Assembly (NCBI RefSeq): GCF_000470655.1 | Contig: NC_021921.1 | Location: 1,674,001-1,738,000, forward strand | Source of the DNA: Halorhabdus tiamatea SARL4B | GTDB taxonomy: Archaea > Halobacteriota > Halobacteria > Halobacteriales > Haloarculaceae | Length of the DNA: 64,000 nt | Reading direction: 5' to 3' | Shown here: one piece after another, positions 8,827 to 16,688 of the stretch | Layout of the letters: every line of letters starts with the position of its first letter | Numbering within the stretch: position 1 is the first letter of the stretch | Notes under the pieces: generated by a model | The model's database searches: none | What the model was told of the DNA's origin: nothing | What the model saw: only the letters and a program-made list of their open reading frames with translations | Made by a program: the position numbers and the translations under genes

Positions 8827-10587
8827 ATGGTCGATACGCTCACGCTGGTCCTCGCGGGCGTTCTTGCGTACTCCCTGGGAGCGATGGCCTTGCAGCGTCG
8901 CGGCTTTCTGCCATCCTTTCTCCACGTCTCGGGGCCGATCACCACGATCCATACCAAGCGTGGCCGGGCGTTTCTCGACTGGCTCGCCGGTCCCAAGCGG
9001 TTCTGGCGAGCTTTCGCGAACGTGGGGGTCGGATTCGCGTTGTTCGTCCTGGTCGGGATGTTCCTGACAGTCCTGTTTTCGGGATTCATGAGCCTCCAGC
9101 AACCGGGTGCGAACCCGATCCAGGAGCCGAAAAACGCCCTGGTCATCCCGGGCCTCAACGACTTCCTCCCGCCCGCGGCCGCGCCGGAGATCATCTTCGG
9201 GTTGCTCGTCGGCATGGTGGTTCACGAAGGGGGCCACGGCTTGCTCTGTCGGGTCGAAAACATCGACATCGACTCGATGGGCGTTGCCCTCCTGACGATC
9301 ATCCCGCTGGGCGCGTTCGTCGAACCCGACGAGGAGAGTCGGGCCGAAGCCGACCGCGGCGCCCAGACCCGAATGTTCGCAGCCGGGGTGACCAACAACT
9401 TCGTCGTCACGGCGCTCGCCTTTCTCCTGCTCTTTGGCCCGGTCGCGGGCTCGATCCAGGCCGTCGGGGGCGTCGCCGTCGGCGGCACATTCCCGGGATC
9501 GCCGGCCGCCGACGCGTCCCTCGGGGAGGGTGACGTGATCACGGGGATCAATGGGACCGAAGTGACCAACCAGTCGACGCTGACCGACGCACTCGGGAAC
9601 ACCGAGAGCCGGACGGTCGCGATGTCCCTCCACGGCGGCGAGACCAAATATATTCAGCGGTCGGTGTTCGTCACCGTGGCCCTCCTCGAGGGGCCGCTTG
9701 CCGTCGATGAGGGCGACACGATCACGAGCGTCAACGGGACGAGTGTCCACACCGTCAGCGGGCTGGAAGAGGTCGTCGAGAACCGGTCGGTTGCGACACT
9801 CGAAACGGCCGATGGAAACCGGACGACCGGGCCGATCGGCGCGTACGTCAGCCGCGTCGCCGAGGACGGCCCCTTCGCCGAGGACGGCGGCCCGGCGGGC
9901 GAATCAGTCGTCATCACTCACTTCGATGGGGAGCGGATCGTCGGGCAGAGTCAACTCACCGAAGCGCTCGACGGGACTGCACCCGGCGACGAGGTCGACC
10001 TCGTCGCGTACGTCGACGGCGAACGCCGAACGTACACGGTCACGCTCGGGGAGAACCCACGTGACGACACCGGGTTTCTCGGCGTCGTCGGCATTCAGCC
10101 CGGGATCAGCGGCCTCGACGTCAACGACTTCGGCATCCAATCGTACCCCGCCGAGACCTACCTCGGCATCCTCGGCGGCGACGTCGGCCTGGACAGCTCG
10201 CTCGCCCAGCAGATCCTCTGGATCGTGACGCTACCCTTCGCGAGCGTGGTCAACCCCAACATCGCGTTCAACTTCGCCGGCTTCCTCGGGCCGATCGCTG
10301 ACTTCTATACCATCCAGGGGCCGCTCGGCGGCCTCGGCGGCGGGGTGTTCGTCGCGGCGAACCTGCTGTTCTGGACTGCCTGGATCAACCTCAATCTCGC
10401 CGTGTTCAACCTGATCCCGCTGTTTCCGCTGGACGGCGGCCACTTGCTCCGGACGGGAACGGAAGCAATCGTGTCTCGAACACCGATCAACAAGCGCTGG
10501 GCTGTCCGCACCGTGACTGTCTCGGTCGGACTCGTGATGTTCGGAAGCCTCATGTTGATGTTGTTCGGCCCGCAGTTGCTTGCCTGA
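8827..10587 (+). CDS. M50 site-2 protease with PDZ domains
   Basis: A 586-residue polytopic membrane protease. The zinc motif MVVHEGGHGLLCRV lies near residue 135 and the third-ligand motif NLIPLFPLDGGHLLRT near 540. Between them are PDZ-like repeats, for example GGTFPGSPAADASLGEGDVITGING (about 220-245) and VDEGDTITSVNGT (about 295), which usually bind protein C-termini and gate cleavage. An open frame runs 78 codons upstream into the end of lysS; ATG 8827 is chosen because MVDTLTLVLAGVLAYSLG starts the first membrane helix. It is larger than the other M50 protein at 4520. Confidence 0.92.
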   Translation: MVDTLTLVLAGVLAYSLGAMALQRRGFLPSFLHVSGPITTIHTKRGRAFLDWLAGPKRFWRAFANVGVGFALFVLVGMFLTVLFSGFMSLQQPGANPIQEPKNALVIPGLNDFLPPAAAPEIIFGLLVGMVVHEGGHGLLCRVENIDIDSMGVALLTIIPLGAFVEPDEESRAEADRGAQTRMFAAGVTNNFVVTALAFLLLFGPVAGSIQAVGGVAVGGTFPGSPAADASLGEGDVITGINGTEVTNQSTLTDALGNTESRTVAMSLHGGETKYIQRSVFVTVALLEGPLAVDEGDTITSVNGTSVHTVSGLEEVVENRSVATLETADGNRTTGPIGAYVSRVAEDGPFAEDGGPAGESVVITHFDGERIVGQSQLTEALDGTAPGDEVDLVAYVDGERRTYTVTLGENPRDDTGFLGVVGIQPGISGLDVNDFGIQSYPAETYLGILGGDVGLDSSLAQQILWIVTLPFASVVNPNIAFNFAGFLGPIADFYTIQGPLGGLGGGVFVAANLLFWTAWINLNLAVFNLIPLFPLDGGHLLRTGTEAIVSRTPINKRWAVRTVTVSVGLVMFGSLMLMLFGPQLLA

Positions 10588-10978
10588 ACGGTATTTAACT
10601 CTTTTCCCGACCTGCCGTCCCGGAAGGTCTGGATCGGGTAATAAGTACTACCGCCCGGTACGTGCTATTGCGAGGTTCCCGGTGAACACCGGCCCACCAA
10701 GGATTCGGTGCCTCTGACAGCGCCGGTCCTCCTTGCTTTCCCGTTGACCGCGACGGCCCACTGACCAAAGGTCCCCGACGTGACGGCCCTCCGGCGGATC
10801 CGTCGTGGTCGTGAATACTCTGGGACTCGATCCGAGTGTATGGACCTCCGACTCGCGAGAAGCGGTGGACCCGAAGCGAGCGAACCACCGCCGCAGCTGT
10901 CGCTGACCAGCGCGGCACGTCGCTCGTGCAGTCCGTCGTTCCGTAGATTCATACTTCTCGTCGTCATAGTTCCGATAG
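10588..10978. other. 391-bp intergenic region without a recognised gene
   Basis: A T-rich stretch (ACTCTTTT, about 10599-10606) just after the M50 gene may serve as its terminator. The rest is GC-rich. Two overlapping minus-strand frames (10595-10918 and 10665-10967) have Arg/Ser-rich translations lacking the acidic composition of the neighbours, so they are probably not genes. Short hairpins such as CACCAAGGATTCGGTG are present. It does not match SRP or RNase P RNA features I can recall. Confidence 0.4.
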
Positions 10979-12259
10979 ATGCGGCTCGACGACTATATCG
11001 AAGGCTTCGAGCGCGACGAGGCCGCCGAGAAGCGCCGCCTCGCCGAGGAGAAGTCCTATGCGATCACCGATCACCTCGAAGACGTCGAGCGACAGCTCGA
11101 GGAGACCCTCCAGGGCGACGCGCTCTTTGGCTCGACCGCGCCCGAGATCTTCGTCGGGCGCTCGGGCTACCCGAACGTCTCCTCCGGCGTGCTCTCGCCG
11201 GTCGCCGACGAGCAGGACCCCACCGACTTTGCGACCAGCGGCCAGTGGTACGCCAACGGCCTGGGGATCGAGGACGTCCTCCAGCGCCGGACGGGCCTGC
11301 TGAACTCCCAGCGCTCGGCGAAGGTGGACGTCAACGACGTCTGGGATGGGTTCGTCGGCACCCAGCGCGAGGTCGCGATCGCCGACCGGCCCGTCGATGT
11401 CGAGATCGGGCTGGACGGAACGCCCGATTTCGACCTGACCACTGACGACATCTCCACGCCCACGGGCCCGCGGGCGCGGGCGACCGAAGCCACGCTCGCC
11501 GAGAATCCTCACGTGCCACGCCCGGTCGAGAAGACCCTCGAGGACGACGACTGGCGCGCGGAGGGCGCGATGACCTACCTCTACCGGAAGGGCTTCGACG
11601 TCTACGATGTCAACACCATCCTCTCGGCGGGCGCGCTCGGACAGGGCCGAAACCGGCGACTCGTCCCGACGCGGTGGTCGATCACCGCCGTCGACGACAC
11701 GGTCGGGCAGTATCTCCACGGGGGGATCCGCAACGCGAACACCATCGACGAGACCCAGGTCTGGTACAACGAATACATGGGCAATCGCTACTGGATCATC
11801 CTCACGCCGGGCGACTGGGAGTTCGAACTCGTCGAGATGAAAGCCCCCGAGAGCGTCTGGAACCCCCTCGGCGAGACCCACTACCTCGCCAGCGCCCACG
11901 AGGGCTACGGGGGGCGATCGAGTTACGTCGAGGAAACCGCCGGGGCGTACTACGCCTCGCGACTCGGCGTCCTTGAGCACCTCGTCGACATCGATCGACA
12001 GGCCAAGTGTCTCGTCCTTCGGGAGGTGACCGACGACTACTGGGCCCCGGTCGGCGTCTGGCAGGTCCGTGAGGGCGTCCGCAATGCTTTCGAGGATCCG
12101 GAGGGCCTCCCCGACACGCTTTCGGGCCGATACGGCGAGGCCGGAAGTTTCCGCGACGCCGTGACGAGCGTGACCGAGCAACTACCCGTGTCGCTGACGG
12201 CACTGCGCCGGAAGTCAGAGATGGTGGCCGGCCTTCAGGCGACGCTGTCTGACTTCTGA
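10979..12259 (+). CDS. nreA: DNA repair protein NreA
   Basis: A 426-residue archaeal NreA, an accessory factor in nucleotide-excision-type repair. It begins MRLDDYIEGFERDEAAEKRR, as halophile NreA proteins do, and contains conserved blocks APEIFVGRSGYPNV (about 60), GRNRRLVPTRWSITAVDD (about 225) and NRYWIILTPGDWEFEL (about 265). The last seven residues, QATLSDF, fit the PCNA-interacting PIP pattern Q-x-x-L-x-x-F, in line with the known binding of NreA to the sliding clamp. It stands alone on its strand, and immediately downstream lies the palindromic element at 12263. Confidence 0.96.
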   Translation: MRLDDYIEGFERDEAAEKRRLAEEKSYAITDHLEDVERQLEETLQGDALFGSTAPEIFVGRSGYPNVSSGVLSPVADEQDPTDFATSGQWYANGLGIEDVLQRRTGLLNSQRSAKVDVNDVWDGFVGTQREVAIADRPVDVEIGLDGTPDFDLTTDDISTPTGPRARATEATLAENPHVPRPVEKTLEDDDWRAEGAMTYLYRKGFDVYDVNTILSAGALGQGRNRRLVPTRWSITAVDDTVGQYLHGGIRNANTIDETQVWYNEYMGNRYWIILTPGDWEFELVEMKAPESVWNPLGETHYLASAHEGYGGRSSYVEETAGAYYASRLGVLEHLVDIDRQAKCLVLREVTDDYWAPVGVWQVREGVRNAFEDPEGLPDTLSGRYGEAGSFRDAVTSVTEQLPVSLTALRRKSEMVAGLQATLSDF

Positions 12260-12262
12260 GAC

Positions 12263-12342
12263 GGACGGGTGTGCGTTCGTGGCGACATTCGCTACCTCGG
12301 GGTTGGGAATTCCGTCAGGGAGGTACAGCCGACAGTATCGAC
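12263..12342. repeat. degenerate copy of an 80-bp palindromic element
   Basis: This stretch aligns over its whole length with 58678-58757, sharing GTTCGT, ATTCG, CGGGG, GAATTCCGTCAG and TACAGCC.ACAGTATC blocks at roughly 70 percent identity by eye. In the other copy the ends form a perfect 16-bp inverted repeat; here the left arm has decayed. It lies directly after nreA. It could be a small palindromic mobile remnant or a conserved 3' processing or terminator element. Confidence 0.6.
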
Positions 12343-12399
12343 AACAGTACTGTTCGTCAATTCATCGCTGATCCACACTGGGAATCTGGTCAAGGTGGA

Positions 12400-12683
12400 T
12401 CGTCATTAGCTCCTCAAATGCTGAATGCGAATCTAGTGATTAGAGTCCGTCTAGAACGCAAGTCCGTTGCGGCCCCCGCTTTCATGATACTCCGTCGCGG
12501 TGTAGAGGCCGGTGGACTGATTGTAACATTCTCCGGTGTTTCGTCAATTCCGTCAGCATTATCTGGATCTTCACTCCCCCCTGTAGACTTCGTAGGCGTG
12601 CTCGCCGACTAGTCCTCCGATAGTTGGGATCGGCGCGTCGTCCGCCCAGCCGATCGAAAGCGTATGACTCAATTCCAACATTT
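12400..12683 (-). pseudogene. Dead C-terminal metalloprotease cassette (cassette E)
   Basis: Fragments in several frames align with the C-terminal protease domain at 14933-16123. Reading on the minus strand: SHTLSIGWADDAPIPT and IGGLVGEHAYEVY, then (after a frame change) GIDETPENVTI and SIMKAG, then FEEL near 12410. The zinc motif has become LELSH instead of HELGH, so the catalytic His is lost, and stops and frameshifts interrupt it. It begins directly after the stop of the lipoprotein gene at 12684, keeping the alternating order. This is the most decayed cassette and the farthest from the main gene. Confidence 0.8.
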
Positions 12684-13217
12684 TCAATCCGTTGTTGTTG
12701 CATTCGGAGCGGTCTCCGTCGGCCCTAATCCATTTGGGAGGAACTCTGCTGGCGGGAGATTCTCATCGCATCGGCGAGGCCTCCCGTCCCAAACCCGACT
12801 GAAGTCATCGTTTTCCTTCGCTCGTTGATCTTTGGTCCCGGTCCAATAGAGCAAGGCGATACTCACGTTTTTATCGCAGACAGATTCGTCGGCTGTAGCT
12901 GTGATTACAAATGGGAACGCATCTGTGTGAAGAACGGTGGATCTTGTACCTCCTCCAGTGATGTTTCCTATACTGTGAGACCGGATCAGTTCCCCTCGGT
13001 GATCGTATAAGATCATCTCAATATTGTGGAATGTCGCGCCCCAGAAACCGTTTTTTATGGAAAGCTCTACTTCCCATTCGGAGTTTGATTTCTTGACAAA
13101 TGGATGGATGCTCAGCTCCCATTCTTTTCCAGGGGTCTCAACATCTCCATTGCTGAGACAACCGCCTCCGGCAACTAACAGACCGGACAACCACTGGAGG
13201 TAGTAACGACGATTCAT
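12684..13217 (-). CDS. Tat-type lipoprotein, candidate immunity/partner protein (LP-D)
   Basis: A 177-residue secreted lipoprotein beginning MNRRYYLQWLSGLLVAGGGC, a twin-arginine signal with a lipobox ending in Cys about residue 20. The mature part shares with LP-B and LP-C the motifs GKEW.LSI, TFHNIEMILYDHRGEL, a PFVITATA strand, ESVCDKNVSIALLYWTG, and a C-terminal RPRRCDENLPP. Two conserved Cys could form a disulfide. No function is known. The start is chosen at the signal peptide; it begins 1 nt after the stop of the decayed protease cassette (13219). The frame is fully intact although both flanking protease cassettes are broken. Confidence 0.8.
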   Translation of the reverse strand: MNRRYYLQWLSGLLVAGGGCLSNGDVETPGKEWELSIHPFVKKSNSEWEVELSIKNGFWGATFHNIEMILYDHRGELIRSHSIGNITGGGTRSTVLHTDAFPFVITATADESVCDKNVSIALLYWTGTKDQRAKENDDFSRVWDGRPRRCDENLPPAEFLPNGLGPTETAPNATTTD

Positions 13218-13218
13218 A

Positions 13219-13564
13219 TTAAGACTCGCGGGATGGGACTCCCTTGAGGTCAACTGTACTCAGTTCCTCGATACTAAAGTGTAGGAGTGGAATCGAGCCA
13301 GGATGACCGATATCGGTCGTATCGAACGCCGTTCCACGTTTCATGATACTCCACCACGGATAGGCAGAAGCAGTAATCCCTCGCTTGGGCAATGAGACGT
13401 TCTCGGGCGTGGGATCGATACTGCCGGCCCACTCTGGGTGGCCCATGTTCCCACTGTAGACTTCATACGCTTTCTGACCGACGAGATCGCCCAATCGGGA
13501 ATCTTCGTGTCGTCGTTCCAGCCGACAGAGAGCAATATGTTGTACATGCTCAACACACTTGCAC
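13219..13564 (-). pseudogene. Frameshifted C-terminal metalloprotease cassette (cassette D)
   Basis: The 3' part reads GDLVGQKAYEVYSGNMGHPEW, then GIDPTPENVSLP-like sequence, YPWWSIMKRGTAFDTT and LHFSIEELSTVDLKGVPSRES. The upstream part lies in another frame (ILLSVGWNDDTKIPDW), and where HELGHAFSIG is expected the sequence reads MYNILLSVG, so the HExxH zinc site is gone. Its N-terminal part is also missing; it starts just after the LP-C stop. The C-terminal end and the 1-nt spacing to LP-D are perfectly kept. Confidence 0.82.
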
Positions 13565-14062
13565 CTACCGCGCATCATTCTCAGCTGGGAGAAATTCTTT
13601 TGGGGGCAGCTCTTGATCACATTTTCGTCCGTCAAATACCCAGACATCTCTGGGATCGTCAAATTGATCACCCATCTGAGAACGATCCCCTTCCCAGTAG
13701 ACTAATCCGATATTTACGTGTTCATTACAGGGGGATTCCTTTGCTTTCGCTGTGATCAAATATGGGAACGCTTCAGTGCTGAGTGCGACAGTTTTCTCAC
13801 TGTCCACGGTCCCGACTTGCTGACTAATTAATTGTTCTCCCGACTTCCCAAAGAGGAGTATTTCGACATCGTGGAACGCAGATTCGAAAGAGTCGTTCTG
13901 GAGAGTGAGTTCTACTTCCCACGCTGAATCGTCAGCAAAAACATTGGGCCATATCATGAGATTCCACTGTTTTGCTGGCGTCTGCGTATTCGATGGCAAT
14001 ACACAGCCCGCCATCGGGAGAGATATGCAAAACAGACCACCGATTACCCGTCTGCGTCTCAT
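13565..14062 (-). CDS. Lipoprotein, candidate immunity/partner protein (LP-C)
   Basis: 165 residues, beginning MRRRRVIGGLFCISLPMAGC: basic N-terminus, short hydrophobic core and a lipobox (MAGC). The mature part resembles LP-B and LP-D: AKQWNLMIWP, AFHDVEILLFGKSGEQL, AFPYLITAKAKESPC, NEHVNIGLVYWEG, and RKCDQELPPKEFLP at the end. It begins 1 nt after the stop of protease cassette C (14064). Anchoring outside the membrane would put it where a secreted protease would act. Function inferred only from context. Confidence 0.8.
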   Translation of the reverse strand: MRRRRVIGGLFCISLPMAGCVLPSNTQTPAKQWNLMIWPNVFADDSAWEVELTLQNDSFESAFHDVEILLFGKSGEQLISQQVGTVDSEKTVALSTEAFPYLITAKAKESPCNEHVNIGLVYWEGDRSQMGDQFDDPRDVWVFDGRKCDQELPPKEFLPAENDAR

Positions 14063-14063
14063 A

Positions 14064-14423
14064 TTATGAGTTACGTGAGGGAATCTCTTCGAAGTCAACT
14101 GTACTCAATTCCTCAATGCTAAAGTGTAATAGTGGGAATTGGTCCGGATGGCCAATTCTCCCGCTGTCGAACGCTTCTCCTCGCTTCATCACACTCCACC
14201 AGGGATACGTGGGGGTTGGGGTTGGATTCGGCAACGAGACGTTCTCGGGCGTGGGATCGATACCGCCGGCCCACTCCGGGTGGCCCAGGTTCCCACTGTA
14301 GACTTCGTAGGCGTGTTCGCCGACCAGTCCTCCGATCGTGGGGATCGGCGCGTCGTCCGCCCAGCCGATCGAGACCGCGTGACCGAGTTCGTGCATCCCT
14401 CGTTGCGTTTCACTCAGTACCAT
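14064..14423 (-). CDS. Truncated C-terminal metalloprotease cassette with intact HELGH (cassette C)
   Basis: 119 residues, containing MHELGHAVSIGWADD (zinc motif), EHAYEVYSG, GIDPTPENVSLP, the Met-turn-like YPWWSVMKRG and the conserved end LHFSIEELSTVDFEEIPS. Relative to cassette B it has lost about 275 N-terminal residues, so it lacks most of the domain and any signal peptide. Its possible start (14423) overlaps the end of LP-B by 14 nt. It may be a translated remnant or a reservoir sequence that becomes functional only when recombined onto the main gene. Confidence 0.65.
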   Translation of the reverse strand: MVLSETQRGMHELGHAVSIGWADDAPIPTIGGLVGEHAYEVYSGNLGHPEWAGGIDPTPENVSLPNPTPTPTYPWWSVMKRGEAFDSGRIGHPDQFPLLHFSIEELSTVDFEEIPSRNS

Positions 14424-14931
14424 TGTCTAATTTTGTCGTGGCGTCGTCTGGTAGTAGCTGTTCTGGCGGCAGTTCCTCATCACAGCGACGGGGCCGCCCT
14501 TCCCAGACGCGTTCGAACTCGACGGATCCCTCTCCGCGCTGCTCACTTGTCCCATTCCAATAGGTCAGACCGATATGTACGTTCTCGTCACATGGAGACT
14601 CTCGAGCCCTTGCTGTAATGATATATGGGAATTGTTCCGTTTCGAGAGTTACATCTATCGTTCCAGAAAGACTCCCTATCGAGGAAGACTGCAGCAAGTC
14701 CCCATTTTCGTCGTACACTACTATTTCTAAATCATGAAATGTTATATCCCATCCAATCTCGCTTACGACTCGAATAGTTGTCCTAAAACCGTCACTAGTT
14801 CGACTCATGTCCTCCGGTAAAATACTGAGTCTCCATTCTTTCTCCGGCGTTTCATCGTCTCTATTAGTAACACAACCCGCAGTAAAGGTCACTGGTATAA
14901 TGAACCACGTGAGTACTTCACGACGTAACAT
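14410..14931 (-). CDS. Lipoprotein, candidate immunity/partner protein (LP-B)
   Basis: 173 residues, starting MLRREVLTWFIIPVTFTAGC (signal plus lipobox TAGC). The mature domain has EKEWRLSI, TFHDLEIVVYDENGDLL, QFPYIITARARESPC, DENVHIGLTYWNG and RPRRCDEELPPEQLLP, the motif set shared by the downstream lipoproteins. It starts 1 nt after the stop of cassette B (14933), the same spacing as in the other cassettes, suggesting translational coupling. No enzyme motif is seen. Confidence 0.82.
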   Translation of the reverse strand: MLRREVLTWFIIPVTFTAGCVTNRDDETPEKEWRLSILPEDMSRTSDGFRTTIRVVSEIGWDITFHDLEIVVYDENGDLLQSSSIGSLSGTIDVTLETEQFPYIITARARESPCDENVHIGLTYWNGTSEQRGEGSVEFERVWEGRPRRCDEELPPEQLLPDDATTKLDNGTE

Positions 14932-14932
14932 A

Positions 14933-16123
14933 TCAATCTTCTTTTGAAGGGATCGCTTCGAAGTCAACCGTACTCAATTCTTCTAGGCTGAAATGTAATA
15001 CTGGGATCTCGCCTGGATGTCTCACACCAGTGGTATCGAATGCCGGGCCGAATTTCATCAGACTCCACCATGGATACGTGGGTGACGCAACTGACGAGTT
15101 CGGCAACGAAACGTTCTCGGGCGTCGGATCGATACCGCCTGCCCGATTTGGCATGCCGATGTTCCCACTGTAGACTTCGTAGGCGTGCTCGCCGACCAGT
15201 CCTCCGATCGTGGGGATCGGCGCATCGTCCGCCCAGCCGATCGAAAACGCGTGGCCCAGTTCGTGCATTCCAACGGATTGGAGTCCGTGGAAGTCATTCT
15301 TGGAGAAGTCATCTCGTGCGATCATGATCCCGAAGCCGGTCTCGTAAGGCAACTGGTTGACGAGGGGGCCGTCCGGCGAACCGACGTGCATCGCCATGCC
15401 GGTGGCACCACTGAGAGACGTTCGTTCATCGATTTCCGAACTGGGCTCGTCCGGTTGATCGCCCAGTGACGTTCCCCAGAGCATGTGCAACGCGTCCGTA
15501 TCGTTGTGGTACTCATCTTCGATCTTCCCGAGTTCCCATCTGTTGAGTTGGCTGGGATCGGTTTGGTTCATGGGAATATCCTCGGGGTCATAAATCCGTG
15601 TGCCCGGATCAGGTAGATATCCTGGATACTGGAACGTGATGTCCTCTCGGGTGAGTTCGTCGCTTTCGACGAACTCCAGATCAACCCCATACAGAGCGTA
15701 GTTCCGTTCGATCGCTTCGATGAGCGCCACGTTGTTCGTGTTGTTAATCTCGAACGGCGAGCCGTTCGCGGGCCAACTCTCGTTTCGGACGTAATCGACT
15801 TCGACCGTCAATTGGGTCTGTGCTTCGGGGGTTGATGCCTCGCTAGTCGGATCCGTATCCCAGTGCAATTCGCCGACGTGGACGTTCGAGTGATACTTCG
15901 GCCCGTTGTCGGTCAGCTGTGCACCCGGATCGTCGTCATCCACCTCGTGAATACCAACCTGCTCGTCGACGCGTTCGTCAGCACCGCTAGTGCCGTTGCC
16001 CGACTGTAAGTGCTCCCGATAGAGGATCACGTTGTCCGAATACCCGACACCGTGAACGCCGACCAGCCATTCATGGACCATCACTGTCAAAATATACATG
16101 AACACCCTGGCAGGCATCTTCAA
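14933..16123 (-). CDS. Orphan C-terminal metalloprotease-like cassette (cassette B)
   Basis: 396 residues and no convincing signal peptide. From about residue 18 it aligns with the C-terminus of the 1477-residue protein at 16685-21118: GVHGVGYSDNVILYREHLQ, SNVHVGELHWDTDP, NYALYGVDLEFVE, the zinc motif HELGHAFSIGWADD (287-300), EVYSGN, the Met-turn-like WWSLMKFG (352-359) and FSLEELSTVDF (378-388). Homology starts exactly where the TSP3 repeats of the main protein end, so this is a stand-alone effector domain. ATG 16081 is an alternative start. An LP-A gene precedes it and LP-B follows. Confidence 0.8.
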   Translation of the reverse strand: MKMPARVFMYILTVMVHEWLVGVHGVGYSDNVILYREHLQSGNGTSGADERVDEQVGIHEVDDDDPGAQLTDNGPKYHSNVHVGELHWDTDPTSEASTPEAQTQLTVEVDYVRNESWPANGSPFEINNTNNVALIEAIERNYALYGVDLEFVESDELTREDITFQYPGYLPDPGTRIYDPEDIPMNQTDPSQLNRWELGKIEDEYHNDTDALHMLWGTSLGDQPDEPSSEIDERTSLSGATGMAMHVGSPDGPLVNQLPYETGFGIMIARDDFSKNDFHGLQSVGMHELGHAFSIGWADDAPIPTIGGLVGEHAYEVYSGNIGMPNRAGGIDPTPENVSLPNSSVASPTYPWWSLMKFGPAFDTTGVRHPGEIPVLHFSLEELSTVDFEAIPSKED

Positions 16124-16163
16124 TATAGGGGAGTTGACACGTCTCGATAATCTGGACAGAGTG

Positions 16164-16688
16164 TCACATGCATTTCCCAGTCTCGTTGTGCCGTGGATAG
16201 GGGAACGGCGGATCGAGTTCTTCTAGTGGGCCCACAGTATAGGCGTATACCTGAGATTCGTTCTGCCAAACCCCAACATTCTGGTATATTTGGCCATACG
16301 TTCTGAATCGAGGATGGTCGATGACAATATATTTTGGAATAGATTGTGAACGAATAGACACTGTTTCGTGGTCGGTCGGTGTTTCGAAATCCCCGACGAT
16401 GGTCGAATTGAGAACCGTTCCGTTCAAACCGTACAAGCACAACGTGACGTCGTGAAAGGTAGTGGGCTTGAGAGACTGATTTGGCGGCGCTTTGAAGCGA
16501 ACTGTCCCGCGGTAGTAGAAGCCGGACTCGTTCGCATAATACGCTTCGATATCACCAAATCGGACATGCCCATCGACGGGTCCATCTTCGGTACCTGTTG
16601 TTGTAGTATTCGCGGTTTCTAGGGTACTGCATCCGGAAAATACACCACTTGTGATCAGTAGGATCACTATTGCAATTGTTTTCCTCAT
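16164..16688 (-). CDS. Lipoprotein paired with the main secreted protein (LP-A)
   Basis: 174 residues, beginning MRKTIAIVILLITSGVFSGC, a classical lipoprotein signal (lipobox FSGC). It keeps the TFHDVTLCLYGLNGTVL motif of the other lipoproteins but is otherwise divergent, for example in its C-terminal half around YQNVGVW and ELDPPFPYPRHNETGKCM. Its ATG overlaps the stop of the 1477-residue gene (ATGA, 16685-16688), so the two are almost certainly co-translated. This pairing of a specific C-terminal domain with a specific lipoprotein is the basis for suggesting immunity or inhibition. Confidence 0.82.
   Translation of the reverse strand: MRKTIAIVILLITSGVFSGCSTLETANTTTTGTEDGPVDGHVRFGDIEAYYANESGFYYRGTVRFKAPPNQSLKPTTFHDVTLCLYGLNGTVLNSTIVGDFETPTDHETVSIRSQSIPKYIVIDHPRFRTYGQIYQNVGVWQNESQVYAYTVGPLEELDPPFPYPRHNETGKCM

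Noticed and set aside
10665-10967. Minus-strand 100-aa gene before nreA
   Set aside because: The translation is basic and Ser/Arg-rich, unlike halophile proteins, overlaps another similar frame, and shows no recognisable domain or promoter.
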